A stretch of 64,000 nt of DNA from Blautia sp. OF03-15BH (GCF_003463065.1 NZ_QSCM01000001.1:558001-622000), one strand, 5' to 3'; shown: positions 18,421 through 29,615, numbered from the stretch's first letter. The notes: a model not told the origin generated them from the sequence alone. Numbers and translations: made by a program.

Positions 18421-21072
18421 TTATTTCGTGAGCTGTGCCAGGCGCTCTTTCACCTGAGCCATCATCTCCGTATATTTGGTCAGTTTCGCTTTTTCTTCAT
18501 CGATCTTAGCCTGCGGCGCCTTGCTGATGAACCGTTCGTTGTTCAGCATGCCGTTGGAACGTGCGAGTTCCTTGGTGAGACGCTCTGCCTCTTTTTCCAG
18601 ACGCTCGATCTCTTTCTCGATATCCACCAGTTCTGCAAACGGCATATAGATCGTTGCTTTATGGATCACTGCAGAAACCGCATCCTCATCGATGCCTGTT
18701 TTGTCTGCCTGTACCGTCACATCGCTGGCATATCCCAGGGTTGCGAAGAATACTTTACCATTCTCAAAAATCTCCCGGACTGCCTCATCCTCAGATACAA
18801 CGAAAACCTTCGCTTTCTTGCTGGGCGGTACATTCATTCCGGTGCGGACATTACGGATGGCACGAACAGCTTCCTTAATGGTCTCAATGGCTGTTTCATC
18901 CGCTGCAAAGTTCCAGGCCTCCTGATACTCCGGCCAGGATGCGATCATAATAGACTCTTCCTCCGGACGAAGGGTACAGTAGATCTCCTCGGTAAGGAAA
19001 GGCATATAAGGATGAAGAAGCTTCAGGGCATTGGAAAGAACGGTTTTCAGTGTCCAGAGTGCTGCAGCCTTGGTGGTATCCTCATCGTTGTAAAGACGGG
19101 GTTTCACCATCTCGATGTACCAGTCACAGAACTCTTCCCAGATGAAATCGTAAACCTTCTGAACTGCAATACCAAGCTCGTATTTATCCAGATTCTCCGT
19201 TACCTCTTTTGCCAGATGGTTGACCTTGGAAAGGATCCATTTATCTGCACTGGTCAGGTTATCGAGATCCATTTCTGCCGGAACATCCGCTTTTTCCAGA
19301 TTCATCATAATGAAACGGGATGCATTCCATACTTTGTTGGCAAAATTACGGCTTGCTTCTACTCTGTCCCAATAGAAACGCATATCGTTACCCGGTGCGT
19401 TTCCTGTCATCAGCGTCAGACGAAGGGCATCTGCGCCGTATTTATCGATCACCTCCAGAGGATCGATACCGTTTCCAAGAGATTTACTCATCTTTCTTCC
19501 CTGGCTGTCACGTACCAGTCCGTGGATCAGTACGTGGTGGAACGGAACCTCTCCGGTCTGTTCCAGAGAAGAAAATACCATACGGATAACCCAGAAAAGA
19601 ATGATGTCGTAACCGGTTACCAGTACATCTGTGGGGAAGAAGTAGTCCAGATCCTCTGTTTTATCCGGCCATCCCAGTGTGGAGAAGGGCCACAGGGCAG
19701 AGGAGAACCAGGTATCCAGCGTATCCTCATCCTGTTTGAAATGTGTGCAGCCACATTTCGGACATTTATCCGGTGCGCCGCCGCGTCTTACAACAACTTC
19801 TCCGCACTCGTCACAGTAATAAGCCGGGATCCGATGGCCCCACCAGAGCTGACGGGAAATACACCAGTCATGGATATTCTCCAGCCAGTGGAAATACGTC
19901 TTGTCGAAACGCTCCGGAACAAACTTCAGTTTACCGGATTTTACTGCCTCGATAGCCGGTTTTGCCATCTCTTCCATTTTTACGAACCACTGCTGTTTGA
20001 TCATGGGCTCTACTGTCGTATGGCAGCGGTCATGTGTTCCTACCGCATGGGTGTGGGGAACAACTTTTACCAGGAGGCCCTGGGCTTTCAGGTCTTCTAC
20101 CATGGTTTTTCTGGCATCGTAACGATCCATACCGGCATATTTTCCGCCTTTTTCATTGATGGTTCCATCATCATTGAGGATGTTGATCTCCTCCAGATTG
20201 TGACGTTTTCCTACCTCAAAGTCATTGGGGTCATGAGCCGGTGTGATCTTTACGCAGCCGGTTCCGAATTCTTTGTCTACATAGAAGTCACCAACCACCG
20301 GGATTTCACGGTCTGTCAGCGGCAGCTTCAGCATTTTTCCGATGAGATGCTGGTAACGCTCATCATCCGGATTGACAGCTACTGCCGTATCACCAAGCAA
20401 GGTCTCCGGACGGGTTGTCGCGATCTCTACAAATTTACCCTCCTCACCTACGATGGGATAATTGATGTGCCAGAAGAAACCATCCTGATCCTCATGCTCT
20501 ACCTCAGCATCGGAAATGGAGGTCTGGCAGACCGGACACCAGTTGATGATACGGGAACCTTTGTAAATATAGCCTTTCTCATAAAGGCGTACAAAAACTT
20601 CCTCTACGGCTTTGGAACAGCCCTCATCCATGGTGAAACGCTCTCTGTCCCAGTCAGCGGAGGAACCCAGCTTATGCAGCTGATTGATGATCTTTCCGCC
20701 GTACTCTTCTTTCCAGGCCCAGGCATGTTTGAGGAATTCCTCACGACCGATCGCTTCTTTGTCAATACCCTGCTCACGCAGTTTCTCGGTAACCTTTACC
20801 TCTGTGGCGATGGCTGCATGGTCTGTTCCCGGCTGCCACAGTGCGTTGTAGCCCTGCATTCTCTTATAACGGATCAGGATATCCTGCATGGTGTTATCCA
20901 GTGCGTGACCCATATGCAGCTGACCGGTTACATTTGGCGGCGGCATCACAATGGTAAATGGTTTCTTGCTTCTGTCTACTTCTGCATGAAAATATTTTTT
21001 GTCCAGCCATTTCTGGTAAAGACGGTCTTCTATGCCCTTTGGATCATAGGTTTTTGCCAGTTCTTTGTTCAT
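18421..21072 (-). CDS. valS: Valyl-tRNA synthetase
   Basis: An 883-residue class I synthetase that charges tRNA-Val and edits misactivated Thr. The start at 21072 ([13 protein letters not shown]) has AAAGGAAAG upstream; the frame is open about 350 bases further up, but that part overlaps the leader. The HIGH motif is in [20 protein letters not shown] is KMSKSLGNG, and there are zinc-ligand Cys pairs (CPVC; CDEC with CPKCGC). The last 65 residues form the coiled-coil tRNA-binding arm ([18 protein letters not shown]). Expression is controlled by a T-box leader (21271-21540). Confidence 0.97.
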   Translation of the reverse strand: MNKELAKTYDPKGIEDRLYQKWLDKKYFHAEVDRSKKPFTIVMPPPNVTGQLHMGHALDNTMQDILIRYKRMQGYNALWQPGTDHAAIATEVKVTEKLREQGIDKEAIGREEFLKHAWAWKEEYGGKIINQLHKLGSSADWDRERFTMDEGCSKAVEEVFVRLYEKGYIYKGSRIINWCPVCQTSISDAEVEHEDQDGFFWHINYPIVGEEGKFVEIATTRPETLLGDTAVAVNPDDERYQHLIGKMLKLPLTDREIPVVGDFYVDKEFGTGCVKITPAHDPNDFEVGKRHNLEEINILNDDGTINEKGGKYAGMDRYDARKTMVEDLKAQGLLVKVVPHTHAVGTHDRCHTTVEPMIKQQWFVKMEEMAKPAIEAVKSGKLKFVPERFDKTYFHWLENIHDWCISRQLWWGHRIPAYYCDECGEVVVRRGGAPDKCPKCGCTHFKQDEDTLDTWFSSALWPFSTLGWPDKTEDLDYFFPTDVLVTGYDIILFWVIRMVFSSLEQTGEVPFHHVLIHGLVRDSQGRKMSKSLGNGIDPLEVIDKYGADALRLTLMTGNAPGNDMRFYWDRVEASRNFANKVWNASRFIMMNLEKADVPAEMDLDNLTSADKWILSKVNHLAKEVTENLDKYELGIAVQKVYDFIWEEFCDWYIEMVKPRLYNDEDTTKAAALWTLKTVLSNALKLLHPYMPFLTEEIYCTLRPEEESIMIASWPEYQEAWNFAADETAIETIKEAVRAIRNVRTGMNVPPSKKAKVFVVSEDEAVREIFENGKVFFATLGYASDVTVQADKTGIDEDAVSAVIHKATIYMPFAELVDIEKEIERLEKEAERLTKELARSNGMLNNERFISKAPQAKIDEEKAKLTKYTEMMAQVKERLAQLTK

Positions 21073-21270
21073 GGGATTCTTTCCTTTCGTTTTGGTGGGC
21101 TGTGAGGAAATGTGGAGGGAGAACCGCCGGCATGCGGTACACTTCGGTTTTGCTTTGCAAAACCTCAGTCGCGGGCGTCGCCCTATCAAAAGCCATTCAA
21201 ACGTGCAAAAATCTGCAAGCAGCTTTTGCACGCTCGCATGGCTTTCGGCATTGCTCATGCCTAACGCGCA
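21073..21270 (-). repeat. Hairpin-rich insert between the valS T-box terminator and the valS start
   Basis: About 200 bases lie between the T-box terminator and valS, where a short spacer would be expected. They hold three consecutive inverted repeats: GGTTTTGC/GCAAAACC (21146-21164), GGGCG/CGCCC (21172-21183) and a 57-base hairpin (21189-21245) whose tip is CTGCAAGCAG. The same kind of hairpin, with a GCAAGC core in the loop, occurs at 59432-59492 and in the element at 31030-31239. It looks like a dispersed intergenic repeat inserted into the valS leader. No coding potential is evident. Confidence 0.5.
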
Positions 21271-21540
21271 AAAAGAAAAGCCCTCTGCACACAGTTTGTG
21301 TGCAAAGGGCGAATGTCTCGCGGTACCACCTTTTCTTATGCTTGTCTTTCTCGCATATCTCAGGGATCTTTTAACGTGGATCGGACGGGAAGACTTACTG
21401 CAACGTTCAGCCTGCCGGTTCAAAAGCTACCTTCCATACCTGCTTTCCTTCAGATTCCTCTCAGCCTGTCGGGAATCTCTCTCTGGCGGTGCTCTGGTAT
21501 GTACTCCTCTTTCTCACAACCTTTTTCTTTTTTCGCTATA
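21271..21540 (-). ncRNA. T-box riboswitch (valine specific) upstream of valS
   Basis: The leader carries the hallmark T-box sequence AGGTGGTACCGCG (minus strand, about 21318-21331), which pairs with the tRNA acceptor end. It is followed by a strong terminator, GCCCTTTGCACAC paired with GTGTGCAGAGGGC, then TTTTCTTTTT (21271-21310). Stem I is recognisable: AGTA on the 5' side and GAA on the 3' side of a specifier loop capped by CATACC/GGTATG, plus a GGCTGAGAG kink-turn segment. The codon after GAA-G is GTA (21428-21430), a Val codon. Uncharged tRNA-Val should allow read-through into valS. Confidence 0.93.
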
Positions 21541-21546
21541 GTCTGT

Positions 21547-21575
21547 ATCATAGCCGAGGATTTTTCATTTGTCAA
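21547..21575 (-). promoter_or_regulatory. Promoter of the valS T-box transcript
   Basis: A perfect TTGACA (21570-21575) and TATGAT (21547-21552) with a 17-bp spacer on the minus strand. The -35 box contains the engB stop codon, so the upstream operon ends inside this promoter. Confidence 0.8.
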
Positions 21576-22165
21576 GAGGGAGTTTTCATCAGTCCTTCGA
21601 TATACGCCCAGATCTCATCTCTTCCCTGCTTGGTCTCGGCAGAGAAAGGAATGATCACAGTCCCCGGTTTGACGCCGAGACCGGTCCGGACCAGCTTTAG
21701 CTGTTTCTGGGTCTGGCTCCGTTTGATCTTGTCCAGTTTGGTGGCGATGATCACAGGATCAAAACCGTTGCTTACGATCCAGTCATACATCAGCTTATCG
21801 TTGGCAGACGGCTCATGACGGATATCGATCAGCAGAAAAACGGCTTTCAGCACGGAAGATTTGTGAAGATAATTCTCGATGAGCTTTCCCCACTTTTCCT
21901 TTTCTGTCTGAGAAACCTTTGCATAGCCGTAGCCCGGAAGATCCACCAGATAGACTTCATCATTGACATTGTAAAAATTGATGGTCTGGGTCTTGCCCGG
22001 CTGGGAACTGGTACGCGCCAGAGCCTTCCGGTTCATAAGGGCATTTATCATGGAAGATTTTCCTACGTTGGATTTTCCGGCAAAGGCCACCTCCATACGC
22101 TCGTTTTTCGGAAGGGGGCTTGTAATACCGCAGACCGTTTCCAGTGTCACATTTTTTATAATCAT
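21572..22165 (-). CDS. engB: EngB/YsxC ribosome-assembly GTPase
   Basis: A 197-residue TrmE-Era-EngA-YihA-type GTPase needed for 50S subunit maturation. The G1 motif GKSNVGKSS is at about residues 30-38, G3 is DLPGYGYAK, G4 is TKLDK and G5 lies near PFSAETK. The length is normal for the family. The start codon follows the lon stop by two bases, so it is translated with lon. A lon-engB (ysxC) pairing is common in Bacillota. The stop codon is inside the valS -35 box. Confidence 0.96.
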   Translation of the reverse strand: MIIKNVTLETVCGITSPLPKNERMEVAFAGKSNVGKSSMINALMNRKALARTSSQPGKTQTINFYNVNDEVYLVDLPGYGYAKVSQTEKEKWGKLIENYLHKSSVLKAVFLLIDIRHEPSANDKLMYDWIVSNGFDPVIIATKLDKIKRSQTQKQLKLVRTGLGVKPGTVIIPFSAETKQGRDEIWAYIEGLMKTPS

Positions 22166-22167
22166 AA

Positions 22168-24498
22168 TCAGTTCTCCGAATTTTTCACAAGAGCAGCCTT
22201 CAGTACCTGATCCATCTGGGATACAAAGCGGATCTCCAGTCCTCTCTTGATCTCTGCAGAGATCTCCGCTACATCCGGCCGGTTTTTCTCAGGCACCAGA
22301 ACCAGGCGGATGCCTGCATTTTTCGCTGCCAGCAGTTTTTCCTTCAGGCCGCCGATGGGAAGTACTCTTCCCCGAAGGGTGATCTCTCCGGTCATCGCAA
22401 TATCGGCACGTACCGGAAGCTTCGTGATGGCAGAGGTCATGGCTGTGGCCATTGTGATTCCGGCGGAGGGTCCGTCCTTGGGAACGGCTCCTTCCGGAAT
22501 GTGGATATGGATATCATTTTCCTTGAAAAAGTTATCCTCAATGCCGTACTCCCGGCTGACCGAACGGATGTAGCTGATCCCTGCCATAGCAGATTCCTTC
22601 ATCACGTCTCCCAGCTGACCGGTGAGCAGAAGTTCACCTTTTCCGGGCATGATATTGACCTCGATCTCCAGGGTATCACCACCGACGCTGGTCCAGGCCA
22701 GACCACGGACGATACCGATATCATCTTCTTCATTCAGACGGTTGACCGTATAACGCTCCTTGCCGAGATAGCTTTTCAGGCCGGTTTCTGTCACACGGAT
22801 GCTTTCTTTGCCATCCTCCAGAAACTCTCTGGCTGCTTTCCGGCAGATCTCTCCGATCTTCCGCTCCAGATTCCGGACACCGGCCTCTCTGGTATAAGAG
22901 GAAATGAGCTTTTTCATTGCTTTGTCCGAAATGGAAAAATCATAGTCGGTAAGACCGTTTTTCTCAATCTGTTTCTCCAAAAGATGCTCTTTTGCAATGT
23001 GCAGTTTTTCATTTTCCGTATAACTGGATACTTCAATAAGTTCCATACGATCCAGAAGCGGCCGCGGAATGGTCTGTACATCATTGGCCGTGGCAAGGAA
23101 AAGAACCTCAGAAAGATCAATGGGAAGCTCCACATAATGATCCCGGAACTTATTGTTCTGTTCGGAATCCAGAACCTCCAGAAGGGCAGATGAGGTATCC
23201 CCCTTGTAATCACTGCTCACCTTGTCGATCTCATCAAGAAGCATCAGCGGATTTTTCACTCCTGCCTGCTTCATGCCATTGACGATACGGCCCGGCATAG
23301 CTCCTATGTAGGTTCTTCTGTGACCGCGGATCTCTGCCTCGTCACGGACACCGCCCAGACAGATCCGGACATATTTTTTATTCAGTGCTCTGGCGATCGA
23401 ACGGGCGATGGACGTTTTACCGGTTCCCGGAGGACCCACCAGACAGATGATCGGGCTGTCACCTTTTTTGGTCAGGGTGCGGACAGCCAGAAATTCCAGG
23501 ACTCGTTCCTTGACCTTCTCCAGACCGTAATGATCCTCCTCCAGAATCTCTCTGGCGTTGGAAAGATCCATATTGTCCCTGGATTCTTTGTCCCAGGGAA
23601 GCTCCAGAAGTGTCTCGATATAACCACGGATCACAGAACTTTCGGCAGAATTGTTTCCGGCATTTTTAAAGCGTTCGATTTCTTTTTCGATGCGCTCTTT
23701 TACCTCAGCTGAAGCTTCCAGCTTTTCTGTTTCCGCTTTAAAATGCTCTGCTTCGGCTCCTGTGGTATCTTCTCCCAGTTCCTCACGGATCACTTTCAGC
23801 TGCTCCCGGAGAATGTATTCTCTCTGATTTTTGTCAATGCGGGCTTTGACCTTCTCCTGGATCTCCGTCTTAATGTTCATGACCTGGATCTCATTTTCCA
23901 GAAGAACAGAAAGCTGCTCAAAACGCTCGGTCAGATCCACTGCTTCCAGAAGCTTCTGTTTTTCCTCATAAAACACAGGAATGTTCACAGCGATCTGATC
24001 CACCATTTTCTGAAGATCGGTCTGTTCCATGATCTGAAGCGCCGTTTCCCGGCTGATCTTACTGTTCGCCTGACAATAATCCTGAAAAATGGTCCGCAGA
24101 GTCTGAACCATAGCCTCCTGGTTTTTCTCATCAGGAAGTGCCAGTTCTTCTTCCGAAAAAGTGGCGGCATCTGCCACAAGACAGCCGTCCGCCACATCCA
24201 GATCCATCACTTCCACCCGTTCCAGACCTTCCGCAAGCACACGGAAAATATTCTGTGGCAGCTTCATGATCTGCTTTACGGTCACCAGGGTACCGATCTT
24301 ATAAAGATCTTTCATTCCCGGATCCTGTGTTTCCGGAGATTTCTGGGTCAAAACTACCAGCCTCTGGTCACGGAGCATGGCAGCTTCCACCGCTTTGACT
24401 GATTTCTCCCGGCTGATGTCAAAATGTGTGATCATGGAAGGCAGGATCGTCATTCCACGAAGAGCTACAACCGGTATGTTTTTGATCAGTTCACTCAT
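22168..24498 (-). CDS. lon: ATP-dependent protease LonA
   Basis: A 776-residue AAA+ serine protease of the cytosol. The N-terminal substrate-binding domain covers about 1-200, followed by a coiled coil. Walker A GPPGTGKT lies near 350-360, with Walker B in [10 protein letters not shown]. The proteolytic Ser is in [12 protein letters not shown] and the catalytic Lys in [14 protein letters not shown]. The length matches LonA. The start overlaps the clpX stop by 4 bases (ATGA). It is part of the tig-clpP-clpX-lon-engB block. Confidence 0.98.
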   Translation of the reverse strand: MSELIKNIPVVALRGMTILPSMITHFDISREKSVKAVEAAMLRDQRLVVLTQKSPETQDPGMKDLYKIGTLVTVKQIMKLPQNIFRVLAEGLERVEVMDLDVADGCLVADAATFSEEELALPDEKNQEAMVQTLRTIFQDYCQANSKISRETALQIMEQTDLQKMVDQIAVNIPVFYEEKQKLLEAVDLTERFEQLSVLLENEIQVMNIKTEIQEKVKARIDKNQREYILREQLKVIREELGEDTTGAEAEHFKAETEKLEASAEVKERIEKEIERFKNAGNNSAESSVIRGYIETLLELPWDKESRDNMDLSNAREILEEDHYGLEKVKERVLEFLAVRTLTKKGDSPIICLVGPPGTGKTSIARSIARALNKKYVRICLGGVRDEAEIRGHRRTYIGAMPGRIVNGMKQAGVKNPLMLLDEIDKVSSDYKGDTSSALLEVLDSEQNNKFRDHYVELPIDLSEVLFLATANDVQTIPRPLLDRMELIEVSSYTENEKLHIAKEHLLEKQIEKNGLTDYDFSISDKAMKKLISSYTREAGVRNLERKIGEICRKAAREFLEDGKESIRVTETGLKSYLGKERYTVNRLNEEDDIGIVRGLAWTSVGGDTLEIEVNIMPGKGELLLTGQLGDVMKESAMAGISYIRSVSREYGIEDNFFKENDIHIHIPEGAVPKDGPSAGITMATAMTSAITKLPVRADIAMTGEITLRGRVLPIGGLKEKLLAAKNAGIRLVLVPEKNRPDVAEISAEIKRGLEIRFVSQMDQVLKAALVKNSEN

Positions 24499-25808
24499 GC
24501 AGTTTCCTCAATCTCTTTATCTTTTTTGCTTTTTTTCGTTTTTGTGGAAGGCAGCTTGCTGTCATCGCTGTACATCAGCACCGGTTCGCCGCTTCCGTCA
24601 ATCACATCCTTCGTGATCAGACAACTCTCTACATTCTCATCGGAAGGCAGCGTGTACATGATATCCAGCATGGCCTTTTCCATAATGGCACGGAGGCCTC
24701 TGGCTCCTGTCTTTCGCTCAAGCGTCTTATCTGCCACTTCCTCAACCGCATCATCTGCAAAGGAAAGCTCCACGCCATCCATCTCAAAAAGCTTCTGATA
24801 CTGCTTGATGATGGAGTTTTTCGGCTCTTTCAGGATACGGATCAGTGCATCCCGATCCAGCTGATCCAGAGAAACCACCATCGGCACACGGCCGATGATC
24901 TCAGGGATCATTCCGAATTTTACGAAATCCTGCGGAAGGACCTGGCGCAGGATCTCACCTACGTTATGACCTCTCTTATCGTTGATCGCAGAATTAAAAC
25001 CGATCTCCTTCTGATCCAGACGTGCCTCGATGACCTTTTCCATACCCTCAAAAGCTCCGCCGCAGATGAAAAGGATATTGGTGGTATCGATCTGAAGAAG
25101 CTCCTGATGCGGATGCTTTCTTCCACCCTGTGGCGGCACGGAAGCTACTGTACCTTCCAGGATCTTCAGCAATGCCTGCTGTACGCCCTCACCGGACACA
25201 TCACGCGTGATGGATGCGTTTTCTGATTTTCTCGTGATCTTGTCAAACTCATCGATATAAACGATTCCGTACTCGGCCCGCTTGATATCATAGTCTGCAG
25301 CCTGGATCAGCTTCAGGAGGATATTCTCCACATCCTCACCCACATATCCGGCTTCCGTCAGAGTGGTCGCATCTGCAATGGCAAAGGGTACATTCAGCAT
25401 TTTTGCCAGGGTCTGAGCCAGCAGAGTCTTACCTGAACCGGTAGGTCCCAGCATCAGGATGTTACTCTTCTGCAGCTCCACCCCGTCCACACGTTTGCCA
25501 ACGGTGATTCTTTTATAATGATTATAAACAGCCACAGCCAGGGCTTTTTTTGCTTCCTCCTGACCAATGACATAATCATCCAGAAAAGCAGTGATCTCCT
25601 TGGGCTTCATCAGATTGATGCCGCTCTGTTTCTCATCCTGCTCATAATATTCATCCAGTTCTTCATCCATGATCTCTGCGCAGATCTCAATACACTCGTC
25701 GCAGATATAGACGCCTTCCGGACCGGCGATGAGTTTTCTCACCTGATCCTCTGATTTATTACAAAAAGAACATCTTACTTTGTTATGTTCTCCATATTTT
25801 CCTGCCAT
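24495..25808 (-). CDS. clpX: ClpX, unfoldase subunit of ClpXP
   Basis: A 437-residue AAA+ unfoldase. The N-terminal zinc-binding domain has two Cys pairs (RCSFC near residue 15, ICDEC near 37). Walker A is GPTGSGKT (about 115-122), Walker [10 protein letters not shown], sensor-type segment [16 protein letters not shown], and the ClpP-contacting IGF loop appears as EIGFNS. The C-terminus is a charged Lys-rich tail. It delivers substrates to ClpP, encoded about 100 bases upstream; a hairpin lies between the two genes. Confidence 0.98.
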   Translation of the reverse strand: MAGKYGEHNKVRCSFCNKSEDQVRKLIAGPEGVYICDECIEICAEIMDEELDEYYEQDEKQSGINLMKPKEITAFLDDYVIGQEEAKKALAVAVYNHYKRITVGKRVDGVELQKSNILMLGPTGSGKTLLAQTLAKMLNVPFAIADATTLTEAGYVGEDVENILLKLIQAADYDIKRAEYGIVYIDEFDKITRKSENASITRDVSGEGVQQALLKILEGTVASVPPQGGRKHPHQELLQIDTTNILFICGGAFEGMEKVIEARLDQKEIGFNSAINDKRGHNVGEILRQVLPQDFVKFGMIPEIIGRVPMVVSLDQLDRDALIRILKEPKNSIIKQYQKLFEMDGVELSFADDAVEEVADKTLERKTGARGLRAIMEKAMLDIMYTLPSDENVESCLITKDVIDGSGEPVLMYSDDSKLPSTKTKKSKKDKEIEETA

Positions 25809-25866
25809 AGAATTTCCACCTCATACCTACTGTTAAGCAGTTTTCTTCAAAACTTATCAACGAACA

Positions 25867-25899
25867 TGAGGGGATGTTGCTGAACGTAACATCCCCTCA
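25867..25899 (-). promoter_or_regulatory. Strong hairpin between clpP and clpX
   Basis: TGAGGGGATGTT pairs perfectly with AACATCCCCTCA (12 bp) around a 9-base loop. No U-run follows on the minus strand. It probably protects or processes the tig-clpP mRNA or partly attenuates clpX, giving more ClpP than ClpX. This function is inferred. Confidence 0.6.
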
Positions 25900-25909
25900 C
25901 GCTTATCTT

Positions 25910-26491
25910 TTAGTGATTTGTGATAACACTGTCGATGAGACCGTATGCTTTGGCCTCTTCTGCACTCATGTAGTTATCACGCTCGGTATCCACCTCGATG
26001 ACGCTAAGCGGCTGGCCGGTATTGGCTGCCAGATGCTCATTCAGCCTTTTCCTTGTGGCGATGATGTGATCAGATACGATCTTGATATCTGTCGCCTGCC
26101 CCTGCGCTCCGCCTGAGGGCTGGTGAATCATGATCTCTGCATTGGGCAGAGCAAACCGTTTGCCCTTGGTGCCGCCTGCCAGGAGAAATGCTCCCATGCT
26201 GGCTGCCATACCAAGGCAGATGGTTGACACGTCGCATTTGATATAACGCATCGTGTCATAAATTGCCAGTCCTGCTGAAACAGAGCCGCCAGGACTGTTG
26301 ATATACAAATGAATATCCTTTCCAGGATCCTCCGCTTCCAGGAACAGAAGCTGGGCAACGATCAGGTTGGCACTGACGTCCGTAACCTCCTCGCCCAGGA
26401 AAATGATTCTGTCCTTCAGAAGTCTGGAATAAATGTCGTAGCTTCTCTCGCCGCGGCTGGTCTGTTCAATGACATAAGGTACTAAGCTCAT
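25910..26491 (-). CDS. clpP: ClpP, proteolytic subunit
   Basis: A 193-residue serine protease that forms two stacked heptameric rings. The catalytic Ser lies in [11 protein letters not shown] (about residue 97), the His in [10 protein letters not shown] (about 122) and the Asp about 50 residues further on. The N-terminus ([25 protein letters not shown]) is standard. It lies 44 bases after tig and before clpX, the normal order in Clostridia. Confidence 0.98.
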   Translation of the reverse strand: MSLVPYVIEQTSRGERSYDIYSRLLKDRIIFLGEEVTDVSANLIVAQLLFLEAEDPGKDIHLYINSPGGSVSAGLAIYDTMRYIKCDVSTICLGMAASMGAFLLAGGTKGKRFALPNAEIMIHQPSGGAQGQATDIKIVSDHIIATRKRLNEHLAANTGQPLSVIEVDTERDNYMSAEEAKAYGLIDSVITNH

Positions 26492-26535
26492 TTCGAAGAA
26501 TCTCCTTTCCGGGAACTTCCGCAGGCAGATGTCTC

Positions 26536-27822
26536 TTACGCCTCTTTTGCAGCGTCTGCGATCAGATCTGCAGCAGCCTGTACAGCCAGGTCTTTCTTCA
26601 TCTGATCTTTCTCGGACTCGCCGATCAGGTCTTTCAGCTTCTCGACTTCCATCTTGTAAGCCTCAGCCATCTTTGCGATCTCCTCATCTACCTTCTCATC
26701 GGAAATTTCGATGTTTTCTGCTTTTGCTACAGCCTCAAGAACCAGGCTGTTCTGAATACGTTTCAGAGCTTCCGGTTTCATCTGGTCATGCATTTTCTTT
26801 ACATCCATGCCGGTGAACTGGAAGTACTGCTCCAGGGAAAGACCCTGAGACTGCATTCTTCTTGCGAAGTCCTCCATCATGCTCTGAACCTGGGTGTCGA
26901 TCATGGCATCCGGGATCTCCATGGTGGCATTCTCTACTGCTTTCTCGATTGCCTGAGCCTCTTTCTTTGCTCTTGCTGCTTTCTCTTTCTTCTCGGTCAG
27001 TTTCTTCTTGATATCCTCTTTGTACTCAGCAAGGGTCTCAAACTCGGAAACTTCGCTTGCAAACTCGTCATCTGCTTCCGGAAGCTCTTTTACAGAGATT
27101 GCATTTACTTTGCATTTGAATACGGCTTCTTTTCCTGCAAGGCTCTTCTCATGATAGTCCTCCGGGAAAGTAACGGTAACGTCTTTCTCCTCACCAATCT
27201 TGGTGCCGATCAGCTGATCCTCAAAGCCCGGGATGAAGCTTCCGGAACCGATGGTCAGAGTATAGTTCTCAGCTTTGCCGCCCTCGAAAGGAACACCGTC
27301 TACGGAACCGTCAAAGTCAAGCTTGATGATGTCTCCGTTCTCAACTGCTCTGTCATCTACATCGATGGTTCTGGAGTTGTTCTCTCTCTCCTTGTCAACC
27401 TCTTTGTTGATGTCTTCCTCAGTTACCTCAACATCGCTCTTCTCAACCTCTACGCCTTTGTACTCGCCAAGGGTAACTTCCGGTTTTACAGCAACTTCTG
27501 CGGTAAAGATGAAGGGTTTTCCAGCTTCGATCTGAGTCACATTGATCTCCGGACGGGAAACGATCTCAAGATCGCAGTCCTTCAGAGCCTCTGCATATGC
27601 AGTCGGGATCAGATCGTTGGCAGCATCTTCATAGAAAACGCCTGTGCCATACATTTTCTCGATCAGTTTACGCGGTGCTTTACCTTTACGGAAGCCCGGG
27701 ATATTGATTTTTCCTCTGGCTTTCAGATATACTTTCTGAATTGCTTTTTCAAAGTCCTCGGCAGAAGCCTCGATGGTCAGCTTCGCCATGTTTTTTTCCA
27801 GTTTTTCAACCTGTAAACTCAT
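26536..27822 (-). CDS. tig: Trigger factor (ribosome-associated chaperone/prolyl isomerase)
   Basis: A 428-residue trigger factor. The N-terminal ribosome-binding domain contains [10 protein letters not shown] (about residues 41-50), with the FRK signature. The FKBP-type PPIase domain covers about 150-245 ([20 protein letters not shown]). The C-terminal arms are helical and rich in Lys, Glu and Ala. It binds nascent chains at the tunnel exit. It is the first gene of the quality-control block and has a leader of about 170 bases. Confidence 0.98.
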   Translation of the reverse strand: MSLQVEKLEKNMAKLTIEASAEDFEKAIQKVYLKARGKINIPGFRKGKAPRKLIEKMYGTGVFYEDAANDLIPTAYAEALKDCDLEIVSRPEINVTQIEAGKPFIFTAEVAVKPEVTLGEYKGVEVEKSDVEVTEEDINKEVDKERENNSRTIDVDDRAVENGDIIKLDFDGSVDGVPFEGGKAENYTLTIGSGSFIPGFEDQLIGTKIGEEKDVTVTFPEDYHEKSLAGKEAVFKCKVNAISVKELPEADDEFASEVSEFETLAEYKEDIKKKLTEKKEKAARAKKEAQAIEKAVENATMEIPDAMIDTQVQSMMEDFARRMQSQGLSLEQYFQFTGMDVKKMHDQMKPEALKRIQNSLVLEAVAKAENIEISDEKVDEEIAKMAEAYKMEVEKLKDLIGESEKDQMKKDLAVQAAADLIADAAKEA

Positions 27823-28019
27823 GGTGTGTTTTTCCTCCTAAGTTTCTATGTTTTTCGCAGTCCCGGGCAATCCGCCCAAGCCATACGGCCAGGTCTGCAT
27901 GATTATGGGGTTCCGCACCTGCGGTTTTCCCCCTGCTCTGTGCCATGGTGCTGATTTGACAGACTTCTCCATACTTACAGTCATTTTAATACTATAGCAC
28001 AAGTGAAAAGAAAAAGCCA
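27823..28019 (-). promoter_or_regulatory. tig promoter and structured 5' leader
   Basis: A possible promoter reads TGGCTT (28014-28019), 17 bp, TATAGT (27991-27996) on the minus strand; the -35 is weak. The roughly 160-base leader before the AGGAGG site folds easily: GGGG...CCCC enclosing CCGCA/TGCGG, and GGGC/GCCC inside an outer GCAG/CTGC. A 64-codon frame exists here, but it spans the promoter and has no ribosome binding site, so it is not called. No known riboswitch class was recognised. Confidence 0.45.
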
Positions 28020-28028
28020 CTCTTTTTT

Positions 28029-28865
28029 TCAAAAAATGGGCTGCTCCGCTCCAAAACCGGGCAGTTCATATCTGTCAGAGAATCCGGAATCCTGTACCTT
28101 TTGCCGGAGAACGGCATAAAGTTCCGCCTCCGTTGCAGACATGTAAGGATTTACCCAGAAAATCCCTGCCAGGCCACAGGTGCAGGCGGAAAGGATGAAC
28201 CAGGGGATAAAGGAAAGATTCAGAACAAACATGTCCATCTTTTCATTCATGGTCATCTCCCGGCTCAGTTCAAAGACCCGTGACATGGAAAGTCCCGGAT
28301 TTTCAGCCAGAATATAGGGGATCATCTTATATTCATAGGATTTTACAATGCCCGGGATCACAAAAAGAAGTCCCCAGAGAAAGATCTTCACATTCATCAC
28401 GAACATGATCAGCACGACATTCCAGAACTCTTTCTGGCGGAAAGCATAAAACACTTCCCCTATGCCGCTACTCGTTTCCCTGGCCTGCATGAAGAAACGG
28501 CTGGAGCCCACCTGGATGGGATTGCCAACTAAAACACCAAAGGCAAAACCAAAAAGCACCATGGTCACGCCAATGCCAAGGATCACCACGCCAAAGCCCA
28601 TACCTGCGATCCGTGCCAGAATATTCTGCGGCTGTCTTGCATTTTCAAAGATCAGATCCGTCGCAGAGCCTACCATATTTCCACCGTTGTCCTGGATGCT
28701 GTTATACGTAGTTTCCTGAACCTGGCCTCTGCCGGAACTGCCGCCGGAAAAGCTTCCTGTAAGGATACCTGTGATCAGAGCCACCACAACCGCCGACCAG
28801 AAGCAGCCCCGAAGAACATTTTTGGCCCGTTCTTTTAAATCGATCCGGTTCCACATTGCCTTCAT
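28029..28865 (-). CDS. DUF975 family membrane protein
   Basis: A 278-residue integral membrane protein of the DUF975 (PF06161) type. The N-terminus is KERAKNVLRGCFWSAVVVALITG, then a Gly/Ser-rich linker, and about five further hydrophobic segments (near 90-120, 150-175, 205-225, 230-250). The family signature Gly-Lys-Ser-Tyr-Glu-Tyr is approximated by PGIVKSYEYKMIPYILAENP. The function is unknown; such proteins are common in Lachnospiraceae. The start has AAGGAGGG upstream. It follows the DJ-1/PfpI gene by 12 bases, so the two form a small operon. Confidence 0.85.
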   Translation of the reverse strand: MKAMWNRIDLKERAKNVLRGCFWSAVVVALITGILTGSFSGGSSGRGQVQETTYNSIQDNGGNMVGSATDLIFENARQPQNILARIAGMGFGVVILGIGVTMVLFGFAFGVLVGNPIQVGSSRFFMQARETSSGIGEVFYAFRQKEFWNVVLIMFVMNVKIFLWGLLFVIPGIVKSYEYKMIPYILAENPGLSMSRVFELSREMTMNEKMDMFVLNLSFIPWFILSACTCGLAGIFWVNPYMSATEAELYAVLRQKVQDSGFSDRYELPGFGAEQPIF

Positions 28866-28877
28866 CGTATTCCCTCC

Positions 28878-29429
28878 TTATGCCTGATAAACAATACTCT
28901 TTGCGATCCTCTCTGCCGTTTCTTTTCCACTCAGTTCTTCTATGAGACGGAGTGCAAACGGAATGGCGGTTCCAAGACCTCTGGAAGTCGTGATGTTTCC
29001 ATCTGTCACGACAGGCTCTGCTGTCACTTCCGCACCGGTCAGGCCTTCCTCCATTCCCGGATAGCAGATGGCCTTTCTTCCATTTAATAAACCGAGTTTT
29101 CCAAAAACAGTAGGTGCCGCACAGATGGCTGCGATACGACCGTTTTCTTCTGCCGCCTTCAGGAGAAGCTCCCTAAGTTTTTCACAGTCTCCCAGATGCA
29201 GGGTTCCCGGCATGCCGCCCGGAAGCACCAGCAGATCTTCAACGGTCGGATGTACGTCACCGATCAGCGTATCTGCCACCACAGGGATCCTGTGAGAACC
29301 GATGATCTCTTCTCTTCCCATGACAGAAACGGTGATCGTCTCGATCTCTGCCCTTCTTAAAAGATCTACTACGGTAAGACCTTCAATCTCTTCGAATCCG
29401 TCTGCCAGAAATACGTATGCTTTACTCAT
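28878..29429 (-). CDS. DJ-1/PfpI family protein (class I glutamine amidotransferase-like)
   Basis: A 183-residue cytosolic protein of the DJ-1/ThiJ/PfpI fold. The nucleophile elbow is ICAAPTVFGKLGLL with Cys near residue 100, and the conserved Glu is in LADGFEEIEGLTVVD (about 15-18). YajL/DJ-1 relatives act as deglycases or redox-responsive chaperones; the precise activity of this member is not known. The start has AAGGAGG upstream. It is cotranscribed with the DUF975 gene and divergent from the CYTH gene. Confidence 0.9.
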   Translation of the reverse strand: MSKAYVFLADGFEEIEGLTVVDLLRRAEIETITVSVMGREEIIGSHRIPVVADTLIGDVHPTVEDLLVLPGGMPGTLHLGDCEKLRELLLKAAEENGRIAAICAAPTVFGKLGLLNGRKAICYPGMEEGLTGAEVTAEPVVTDGNITTSRGLGTAIPFALRLIEELSGKETAERIAKSIVYQA

Positions 29430-29615
29430 ATTTTTCCTCCTTGTCCGGAAGACTTACGGCTTTTTCTGTCTTTATTCTCAGAAAAACCTTAAATCTTCTC
29501 CAATGTCCCTGTCTATCGTTGTCACCGCTTATCTTAGCAAATCTCTGCCTGCGATACAAGTGATTTACAAGATTTTTCATTTATGGTAAACTTCCTCGTA
29601 AAAGGAGGTTTGTCT

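Noticed and set aside
18391..21105. Plus-strand open frame of 904 codons
   Set aside because: It is exactly antisense to valS, has no ribosome binding site and encodes a composition without recognisable domains; it arises from codon bias of valS.
27838..28032. 64-codon minus-strand frame upstream of tig
   Set aside because: Spans the likely tig promoter, lacks a ribosome binding site and has no recognisable product.
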